NCBI GenBank assembly: GCA_029866325.1
Contig: JARWZO010000003.1
Coordinates: forward strand, 1-64,000
Direction: 5' to 3'
Origin: Fluviicola sp.
GTDB lineage: Bacteria; Bacteroidota; Bacteroidia; Flavobacteriales_D; Crocinitomicaceae
DNA: 64,000 bases
Below the pieces are notes generated by a model that was given only the letters and a program-made list of their open reading frames with translations, did no database searches and was not told the origin of the DNA. Shown here in pieces: positions 58,234 to 64,000 of the stretch. Positions within the stretch are counted from its first letter, which is position 1; each line of letters starts with the position of its first letter. The position numbers and the translations under genes are program-made.

Positions 58234-59097
58234 TTATTTCCACCTGAATGCGCAACGGAAACCAACAGAAGTTGAAGGAGTTAGTTGGTTGAAAATAATA
58301 TCTCCTTCGGTCAAAGAAGTAGACCCTTTCCAGTTTTCGCCAGCCACTTTAGTAGAATCTGATAATTGTTCGCTGACGTTTTGGTGCATGTTGTACAACG
58401 CGCCCTTTACCTCGTACTTTTTGGAGGGTCTAACCGGGTATGTTGCGTCAGAAGTAGTTGCCTTGCTATAGTAAACAGAAGGGCTGCGTTTCATTTTACG
58501 CTTTGTTATCTTGGAATAAACCGCTTGTGCATAAGCTTCTGCTTTTTTCCATTCTTCTTCGCTTGGCAAGTAATAATGTGGGATAGGAGGGTGGGCATTT
58601 CCGGTTTTGTAATGGCCGTATTTCCCACCGAAGTAATGCTCTATGCTAAAATGATGAGTTGCCGTTTGATTGGTGTCGAATTCGATAAGATCTTCTTTGA
58701 TAAGCATGTATTCAAATACCCGATCAGACCGCCAGTTGCAATAATTCACCATTTGCTGATAACTCAAACCAACTACCGGATAGTCACTGTAAGCAAAATG
58801 CCTCAGATAAAATTGTTCGTTTTCCTGATAATTTGCTTCATTCTTCCAAAGCGAAACATCGGGCAAAGCCGCCATGTATTCTGCACTGCTGTCGCCATAA
58901 ATTTTACTGACCCAATGAAGGTATTCCAGCCAGTGAAAATTGGTGATTTCCGTTTGATCCATATACAAATGTGTATCAATCTGAACAACTCCGGGAGCTG
59001 TATAAACGGGTGCTTTTTTCTTTAATGAAAAAGAGAAAAAAGAGATCACAATCACGAATGAGGCAATTGCAAAAACGGAAACACGCATAGTATTCAT
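58234..59097 (-). CDS. SUMF1/formylglycine-generating-enzyme-fold membrane protein
   Basis: The 287-residue protein has an N-terminal membrane anchor (MRVSVFAIASFVIVISFFSFSL) and an SUMF1-type domain: MDQTEITNFHWLEYLHWV, YPVVGLSYQQMVNYCNWRSDRVFEYML, YLPSEEEWKKAEAYAQ and the C-terminal VGFRCAFRWK. In Bacteroidota such domains occur in gliding proteins (GldJ/GldK) and other surface proteins, mostly without formylglycine activity. This one is single-standing and lacks the metal/cysteine pair needed for full FGE activity, as far as can be seen. Confidence 0.85.
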   Translation of the reverse strand: MNTMRVSVFAIASFVIVISFFSFSLKKKAPVYTAPGVVQIDTHLYMDQTEITNFHWLEYLHWVSKIYGDSSAEYMAALPDVSLWKNEANYQENEQFYLRHFAYSDYPVVGLSYQQMVNYCNWRSDRVFEYMLIKEDLIEFDTNQTATHHFSIEHYFGGKYGHYKTGNAHPPIPHYYLPSEEEWKKAEAYAQAVYSKITKRKMKRSPSVYYSKATTSDATYPVRPSKKYEVKGALYNMHQNVSEQLSDSTKVAGENWKGSTSLTEGDIIFNQLTPSTSVGFRCAFRWK

Positions 59098-59137
59098 TTG
59101 AAATAACTAACGATAAAAAGAAAATCGGTTACGACTG

Positions 59138-59572
59138 CTAATCCTCAAAACCGCATTTCACATGTGTTCCGTCGCAATACGGTTTGTTGGCCGATTGTCC
59201 GCAGCGGCAGAAGGCGGTGACATTGCTTTTGGACGTCTGATTACCGTCTTTGTCTTTCACCATAATGTTTCCGTAGACCAACAGCGGACCATTTTTCAAC
59301 ACTTCCACCACTTGTGATTCCTTGATTTCAGCAGCGACCTCGGTTGCTTCATTGTAATAATAACTCAACGCCCCAGACGGACATTTTTCAATCTGGGCCA
59401 CGATGGCCTCCGTAAGAGCTCCTTCGGGTTTGATCCACGGACGTTCTCTCGGATTAAATACATCGATCAATCCTTCTTCACCCTTCCAGCATTTGGTAGA
59501 ATGAATGCACATGCCCGGTTTCCAGACAATCGTAACTTCTCCGTTGGTGTATTTTTTGGTAATCTCACTCAT
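59138..59572 (-). CDS. Fe-S protein with CDGSH domain
   Basis: The 144-residue protein has an N-terminal ferredoxin-like part (Fer4_19 type: MCIHSTKCW and CPSGALSYYY, with three cysteines) and a C-terminal CDGSH iron-sulfur domain (FCRCGQSANKPYCDGTH, residues 121-137, the C-x-C-x2-S-x3-P-x-C-D-G-x-H pattern). It should bind a 2Fe-2S cluster by three Cys and one His. The redox partner is unknown. I use the ATG at 59572; the frame from 59620 adds a hydrophobic stretch with no clear signal function that partly overlaps the repeat element. Confidence 0.9.
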   Translation of the reverse strand: MSEITKKYTNGEVTIVWKPGMCIHSTKCWKGEEGLIDVFNPRERPWIKPEGALTEAIVAQIEKCPSGALSYYYNEATEVAAEIKESQVVEVLKNGPLLVYGNIMVKDKDGNQTSKSNVTAFCRCGQSANKPYCDGTHVKCGFED

Positions 59573-59612
59573 AAAGTAAATGTAAGGGTTTAACCAAAAC
59601 AACAACAAGAAT

Positions 59613-59887
59613 TTCACCACAAAGGCACAAAGTTTTTTTGATGAACGAGACGTGTTAAGAACACAAAGATGATTTCCTTAAGATCTTAAAATCACGTTTG
59701 TTTCTTTGGAGATTTGTGCAAAAAACTCAAGTTTGCATTCAGGTAGTTTGTAGTGCTAAATTGAACAGTAAAACACAATGTTCTTAAAGGTGTGCTTGTA
59801 AGAGGAGCACAGTTGTTCTACCTGAATCTCCTTTGTGGCCTTTGTAATACGTCAATCTTGTTCTTTCCTTTGTGCCTTTGTGGTGAA
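59613..59887. repeat. 275-bp inverted-repeat element
   Basis: The ends TTCACCACAAAGGCACAAAG (59613-59632) and its exact reverse complement (59868-59887) bound an element filling most of the gene-free stretch 59573-59920. A nested ATTCAGGTAG/CTACCTGAAT pair lies inside. Short ACACAAAG words recur. Such CACAAAGGCACAAAG-type repeats occur between genes of many Bacteroidota (recalled). No ORF of note lies inside. Confidence 0.8.
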
Positions 59888-59920
59888 TATTTTTACTTTT
59901 AGAAACTCAAACCAACTTCA

Positions 59921-60400
59921 ATGCAGGATAAAATTACATTTCAGTTTGTCAGCGAACCGTCTGACGTTAATTTCGGAGGAAAAGTTCACGGAGGATCAGT
60001 TATGAAATGGATAGACCAAACTGCTTATGCCTGTGCATCTTCTTGGTCTGAAGGTTACTGCGTAACGGTTTACGTAGGTGGAATTCGTTTTTTTAAACCC
60101 ATCCATATTGGTAGTTTGGTGAAAATCCAAGCTCGTGTCATGTACACAGGAACATCGAGTATTCACATTGCCGTTGATGTGTTTTCACGCAAAATGACAG
60201 CTCCCAAATTTGAGAAAACCACGCATTGTGTCATCGTTTTTGTTGCGGTTGATGAGGCCGGTAATCCCAAACCGACCCGCCAATGGGTTCCGGATACCGA
60301 GCGAGAGCGCCATTTGGAGCAATACGCCATTAAACTTATGCAATTGCGCAAAGACATCGAAAGCGAAATGGAACCTTATTTGAAGGATTATTTGGGTTAG
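59921..60400 (+). CDS. Acyl-CoA thioesterase, hotdog fold
   Basis: The 159-residue protein has the YciA/BACH-like hotdog pattern: PSDVNFGGKVHGGSVMKWIDQTAYACASSW (spread over residues 13-42, with the catalytic-type N-x-G-x-x-H-G-G), VGGIRFFKPIHIGSLVKIQARVMYTG and a coiled C-terminal tail (HLEQYAIKLMQLRKDIESEM). It hydrolyses acyl-CoA thioesters in the cytoplasm; chain-length preference is unknown. It is divergently oriented to the CDGSH gene, with the repeat element between them. Confidence 0.92.
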   Translation: MQDKITFQFVSEPSDVNFGGKVHGGSVMKWIDQTAYACASSWSEGYCVTVYVGGIRFFKPIHIGSLVKIQARVMYTGTSSIHIAVDVFSRKMTAPKFEKTTHCVIVFVAVDEAGNPKPTRQWVPDTERERHLEQYAIKLMQLRKDIESEMEPYLKDYLG

Positions 60401-60452
60401 ATCCATATTCAAACTATTTAAAGAAATAGATTGTCATGATGGGGATAGATGA

Positions 60453-61187
60453 TCATTGAAACACCCTAAAATACATCGTTGCCAAAATAGAACACATAAC
60501 TAGGAGCGAAATCCAGGATTTGTTCTTGCTGTGTTGATCGTACATTTTACTTTTTTGGACAATAACAAAAGAATAGATTAACACAATGCACATCGTTGTT
60601 CCCGTTGAAATAATAATGACCGGATGATCTGAGAGAATGAAGGCTCCAAACAGCAATAACATGGACAATACGATTGGTAAGCCAAGTTTTTCAAGTAAAG
60701 TGGACTTTTCGGTAATGGTAACTGTTGGAATTGCTATGAGGAGTTCTTCTACACGTTCGATGTTTTCAACTTGAGCCGGAATAAAAAGCGTGTTGAGGCG
60801 CAATGATCCTATAACAGCAAAACCACCCATGGCTGTTTTTTTGACCTGTGTGATCTCCTGAAACGGGATAGTCAATGTTGGCATCATCGGCGCAGTGCGG
60901 GTAATAGATTCGTTTTCGAAAGTCAGGCTGTAGCCACTATAGATTTTTTCAAGCCGCTTTTTTGTTCGGAAAATGGAAATGAGTAGAAAGACAGCAATGA
61001 TGCCAACCGGAATCAAATCAAAGACGTCAAGATTCTCTTTTTCACCCATTTTTATTTCTTGTAAAATGGGAATGGTGATTCCTCCGAGTACAAGCACAAG
61101 GATAAGTGGAAACACTCTGTTGAATGTTTTTCGCAAAATGTCGCGAATGCCAGCGCTCGTGATGCCAAATTCTTCGGTTTGTTGCAT
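60453..61187 (-). CDS. Membrane protein of unknown function
   Basis: The 244-residue protein has about five to six membrane helices: two near residues 25-45 and 55-75, then a soluble beta-rich middle (GYSLTFENESITRTAPMMPTLTIPFQEITQVKK, like a PH-type domain) and more helices near 170-190, 195-215 and 225-242. It sits 6 bases after the preceding gene's stop, so it belongs to a small operon. No family was firmly recognised. Confidence 0.7.
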   Translation of the reverse strand: MQQTEEFGITSAGIRDILRKTFNRVFPLILVLVLGGITIPILQEIKMGEKENLDVFDLIPVGIIAVFLLISIFRTKKRLEKIYSGYSLTFENESITRTAPMMPTLTIPFQEITQVKKTAMGGFAVIGSLRLNTLFIPAQVENIERVEELLIAIPTVTITEKSTLLEKLGLPIVLSMLLLFGAFILSDHPVIIISTGTTMCIVLIYSFVIVQKSKMYDQHSKNKSWISLLVMCSILATMYFRVFQ

Positions 61188-61193
61188 GAATTG

Positions 61194-61643
61194 TTAGTGT
61201 TTAAGTTGTTCAAAGTAATGGATTAAATCATGTTTTACAGTTGAAAGCACGATTTTTTTTTGGAGTATCACAACTAACCAGATGACAGCTGGTATCACTA
61301 TCGTCATAACCAAAGTGAAATTAAAAGGGCCAAAATACAAGATACAAAACAAAACTAGACAATAAAATGTAAGTCGTACGATTTCTGTTTTTAGTGTAAC
61401 TAAAATCAGTCGGTTATTGGTTTCTAAGTGAACCTCCAACGTTCTTAAGATGTTTTTCCGGTTCATCATTTTGATGAAATCGGTTTTACGATAAAAAAGC
61501 GCATTTTCATTTAATCGTTCAACTTGCATGTTTAAATTACTTAATGCTTCTTCGGTATGATTCAATAAATAACCTTCCGAAGTAATGTGGAAATCACTTT
61601 GGTTGAATGAAAAAGTACGGGTCACATAGAATGGTAAACGCAT
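61194..61643 (-). CDS. Small membrane protein of unknown function
   Basis: The proposed 149-residue protein starts at the ATG at 61643 (MRLPFYVTRTFSFNQSDFHIT), has a helical middle and two close membrane helices (LTFYCLVLFCILYFG and VMTIVIPAVIWLVVIL, near 100-130). A longer frame from 61823 overlaps the upstream gene by 128 bases, which is improbable. No family recognised. The next gene starts 6 bases later. Confidence 0.6.
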   Translation of the reverse strand: MRLPFYVTRTFSFNQSDFHITSEGYLLNHTEEALSNLNMQVERLNENALFYRKTDFIKMMNRKNILRTLEVHLETNNRLILVTLKTEIVRLTFYCLVLFCILYFGPFNFTLVMTIVIPAVIWLVVILQKKIVLSTVKHDLIHYFEQLKH

Positions 61644-61695
61644 CTTACTCAAAGGTACGATTATTCTGTTTTTTCCGATTAACCGAAATAGCCGT

Positions 61696-62124
61696 TTATT
61701 GAATGAAGAACTTGATTTTAAAGATGGACTCTTCGCAAGTTGTCTGATGCGAAAATAGGTATTGACCAAGTTGATTTTCGTTAACCGCACGTAAGATTTC
61801 ATCGCAAAAGACGGCTGCTTCACGATTAAAACTTTCCAATACGCCGGTTCTTTTTATCACAACGGAAGTAAGTTGACAATTCTGATCAAACACAAAAGCA
61901 GCATATAAGCCATCTTCTGTAATATTTTTCGATTCGGCTTCTAAGATTACCGTTTCACTTGCTTTAAAAGCGAATTGTGCAAACATTGAATTGGTTCTGC
62001 CGGTTATGCGTATGTCGCCGTGTTCGGTTTGTAGATGAATGGTTGTGTCTTTGCCATCAATCGCTGCGAAAGTCAACTGATAAACCAACAGAGAGAGCAG
62101 AATCAGTATTATTGATCTTATCAT
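61696..62124 (-). CDS. Small exported protein of unknown function
   Basis: The 142-residue protein has a signal peptide (MIRSIILILLSLLVYQLTFA) and a mature domain with repeated basic/acidic strands (TTIHLQTEHGDIRITG, ETVILEAESKNITEDGLYAAFVF). The cysteines in DQNCQL, AVFCDEIL and TTCEES could form disulfides. I use the ATG at 62124; the frame from 62145 adds seven residues. It seems to be the first gene of a three-gene set running down to 60453. Confidence 0.65.
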   Translation of the reverse strand: MIRSIILILLSLLVYQLTFAAIDGKDTTIHLQTEHGDIRITGRTNSMFAQFAFKASETVILEAESKNITEDGLYAAFVFDQNCQLTSVVIKRTGVLESFNREAAVFCDEILRAVNENQLGQYLFSHQTTCEESIFKIKFFIQ

Positions 62125-62188
62125 TCGGAAAGAATTGTAGTGCAAAATACCTAAAATGCGCTAGCAATGACAAGCAAGTTGATAAGCT

Positions 62189-62227
62189 GTTGGTTTAATT
62201 GATTGAACGGTTTCCCATTAAACCAAC
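62189..62227. repeat. Hairpin 1 after the TonB-type barrel gene
   Basis: GTTGGTTTAAT (62189-62199) and ATTAAACCAAC (62217-62227) are perfect inverted repeats, 17 bases apart. It lies downstream of the barrel gene on the minus strand, next to a second hairpin. There is no T run. Confidence 0.5.
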
Positions 62228-62229
62228 TA

Positions 62230-62285
62230 ACGTAATAGTGCACATTTGAGGTAAGATCACCACAATTGATTTCGCACTATTACGT
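62230..62285. repeat. Hairpin 2 after the TonB-type barrel gene
   Basis: ACGTAATAGTGC (62230-62241) and GCACTATTACGT (62274-62285) are perfect 12-bp inverted repeats, 32 bases apart. They lie side by side with the first hairpin in the gap of the minus-strand genes. Function is unknown; an operator or folded mRNA end is possible. Confidence 0.5.
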
Positions 62286-62320
62286 GTCGTCAGTTGTCTT
62301 TAAACTAGCATTTTTAAATG

Positions 62321-64000
62321 TTACTTCTTTATCCGGTTAAACTCCGCATCATTCACATTCTTGTTCATGTACTGAAAGGTTGTTTTGGAAGTCAGGTTAT
62401 ACGTCAGCGAAAACCGCAAGTAATCTGAAGAAAAGCGCTGACTGTAATTGTTACTGAAGGTATTCACTTCAAACGTTCCTGCAAAAAGCGCTGTTCGGGC
62501 AAAGTCATTCCACATAATAGTGGCATTCAGTGTCTCGTTTAGAAATGATTTTGAAAGTCCGAAGGTCAGGTAATAATACGGTTTTCGTTTGGTAAAACCA
62601 TCGAAGGAAGCGCCATAATATTCTGCTGTTAATTCAACTGTAAACCAACGTGGAATGGCATAACTGTGGTAGGAATAGAGGTAAAGCTGCGGACTACTTT
62701 TTAACGCCTGATACATTGCGCGCTTGTCGTGATACTGCATCGCATTCAAGGCAAGTATATTAAATCCTGAATAGTTATTGCGTTCCAACGGTACATCAAA
62801 CGCGATGGTATGCAAGGTGCGTTGTTGGATATTGTCTTTTGTGAAAACAACGCTGTTTATTCCGGCAATGCCTTGTTTCATGATGGAAGTAATGGTGCTG
62901 TTGGAAAGTGTAAAACCGTAGCGTAGCGCACATTGTTTATAGATCACTTTTAGTTCAGATTGATGAAGCAGCTCCGGAATCAGTCTTGAATTTCCCTGAA
63001 TGCTCGTTAAACTATCCAAGTACCACAAAAAAGGATCGAGGTCTTGGTACAACGGACGGTTGATTTTGTGACTGTAGGTAACACCAATTCGCCAGTTGTT
63101 GTTGAGTTTGTAAAACGCTTTTGCGCTCGGGAAAAAGTTCATGTAAACCGTATCGATCAACACACTGTTCATTTTTTTGGAAATTCCTTTTGCGGTAGTG
63201 TGTTCCCAACGCAAGCCGATAGAAGTAGTCCATTTTTTATGGGTTAACTTGTAAATGGCATACAGCGCCGGAGCGTATTCGGTATACACCGTCGAATTGG
63301 AAAATGCCTCATTTTCCTGGTACTGACTTTCGGAGCTGTTTTTAGAATAGAAACGGATCTGCCCTTCGTTGGTGGTATGCGCGAATTTTCCACCGAAATC
63401 AAAGCTTCCCCGTTTCGTCTTCCGGGTATAATCTGCTTGAAATGCCGCCAAACGAATCTGATTAAAACCGTCGTTGATGCGATTATTGCTAGTTGCTGTC
63501 ACATCGGTACCAATGGTTTCGGTTATCCGATCAAGCAAACTGTTCTCAAATTGATTGAATTGCGCTCCGATAAACAGGTTACTTCCAAGCGTATCAGTTT
63601 TCAGGTTGTAATTGATGTTCGCCGAATGATTCAGTAACATTGTGGAAGCGTCATTGACCATTCGAATCGGAGTCAAGGTATTATCCGGAGAATAATAATC
63701 ACCGTTTTGGGCTACATCCAACCCGAATTTATGGTGCAAACCATCATATTGCGCCGAGATACTGGAGCGTTCAGTGAGTTTATATCCGACTCCGAAACGG
63801 TAATAGTGTATGCTTTTTGAATGGCTGTCTTCGGTGTAATAACCGATTTTTCGGTACAATCCATTCGCAGCTTTTACACCGGTTATAAACGTGTTTTCAG
63901 CCCAGGTAGTTCCCAATTCATTGGCGTAGTAAGCCGAAAAATCCCATTTGTTTTTCCTGAAATTAATGGTCGCGTTCGGAGCGTTGAGCAAGTATTGATT
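62321..64000 (-). CDS. TonB-dependent outer membrane beta-barrel protein (partial, cut by window end)
   Basis: The frame is open to the window edge, so the N-terminus lies beyond 64000. About 559 C-terminal residues are seen. They form a beta-barrel of the outer membrane OMP_b-brl_3 kind: many alternating aromatic strands (NYNLKTDTLGSNLFIGAQFN, FPSAKAFYKLNNNWRIGVTYSHKINRPLYQDLDPF spread over 35 residues), ending LRFSLTYNLTSKTTFQYMNKNVNDAEFNRIKK. The SHKINRP-like block is typical of this TonB-receptor-related family. Plug and signal peptide must lie outside. The ligand is unknown. Confidence 0.85.
   Translation of the reverse strand, partial: NQYLLNAPNATINFRKNKWDFSAYYANELGTTWAENTFITGVKAANGLYRKIGYYTEDSHSKSIHYYRFGVGYKLTERSSISAQYDGLHHKFGLDVAQNGDYYSPDNTLTPIRMVNDASTMLLNHSANINYNLKTDTLGSNLFIGAQFNQFENSLLDRITETIGTDVTATSNNRINDGFNQIRLAAFQADYTRKTKRGSFDFGGKFAHTTNEGQIRFYSKNSSESQYQENEAFSNSTVYTEYAPALYAIYKLTHKKWTTSIGLRWEHTTAKGISKKMNSVLIDTVYMNFFPSAKAFYKLNNNWRIGVTYSHKINRPLYQDLDPFLWYLDSLTSIQGNSRLIPELLHQSELKVIYKQCALRYGFTLSNSTITSIMKQGIAGINSVVFTKDNIQQRTLHTIAFDVPLERNNYSGFNILALNAMQYHDKRAMYQALKSSPQLYLYSYHSYAIPRWFTVELTAEYYGASFDGFTKRKPYYYLTFGLSKSFLNETLNATIMWNDFARTALFAGTFEVNTFSNNYSQRFSSDYLRFSLTYNLTSKTTFQYMNKNVNDAEFNRIKK

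Noticed and set aside
61644-61823. Longer frame of the small membrane protein starting at 61823
   Set aside because: It would overlap the upstream exported-protein gene by 128 bases; the ATG at 61643 lies just after that gene's stop.

Overview
The window looks like a chromosomal segment of a moderately AT-rich Bacteroidota bacterium, most likely a Flavobacteriales member of the Crocinitomicaceae/Fluviicola kind (the genus is inference). The clues are several cargo proteins with type IX secretion (T9SS) C-terminal sorting domains, a PorP/SprF protein paired with a giant PKD-repeat adhesin, a fused CcsB-CcsA protein, BshB1, LpxK, beta-propeller sensor proteins, and promoters of the Bacteroidota type (TAnnTTTG at -7) with no clear Shine-Dalgarno sequences.

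Layout. 1-1.3 kb: an intact IS1595-family insertion with perfect ends and an 8-bp target duplication. 1.3-3.6 kb: purine nucleoside phosphorylase, lpxK and a small coiled-coil gene. 3.8-6.0 kb: an AT-rich defence-like cassette (small partner plus zeta-toxin-like kinase, then AbiH), bracketed by an inverted 28-bp repeat. 6.2-8.1 kb: Nif3-like and zinc-ribbon coiled-coil genes ending in two tandem terminators. 8.2-12.8 kb: an overlapping redox operon (ccsBA, glutathione peroxidase, bshB1). 12.8-26.4 kb, mostly on the minus strand: small enzymes, a secreted T9SS beta-helix-like protein next to a TonB-dependent receptor, a glycosyltransferase with a Gre-like protein, a secreted serine hydrolase, a cysteine desulfurase and a VWA protein. 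26.6-34.5 kb: secreted proteins, recF with a DUF721/DciA-like gene, nhaA, panB and an RluA-type pseudouridine synthase. 34.5-44.3 kb is a signalling region: a LytS-type kinase with a LytTR regulator, a beta-propeller sensor that ends right after its membrane helix, a HigBA toxin-antitoxin pair, a TPR histidine kinase with a NarL-type regulator, and a Kelch T9SS protein. 44.5-53.9 kb: PorP/SprF plus a ~2776-residue adhesin with a five-copy 666/669-bp internal repeat. 54-57.1 kb: a lipoprotein, ECF sigma factor and anti-sigma/beta-barrel operon with a downstream lipoprotein. 57.2-64 kb: an Ada-like methyltransferase, an SUMF1-fold protein, a CDGSH protein, a thioesterase, small membrane proteins and a TonB-type barrel cut by the window end.

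Most notable: (1) two 34-bp promoter-like sites with the same boxes and spacing lie in front of the ECF sigma operon and in front of the next lipoprotein gene, which predicts a self-contained envelope-signalling regulon whose anti-sigma protein also carries a barrel-like domain; (2) the zeta/AbiH cassette sits between inverted repeats; (3) TTGTCC repeats flank the LytS/LytTR operon; (4) several genes have a -7 box whose geometry predicts leaderless or nearly leaderless mRNAs; (5) three long intergenic inverted-repeat elements, two of which bracket a regulator-Kelch gene pair. No rRNA, tRNA or CRISPR array was recognised.
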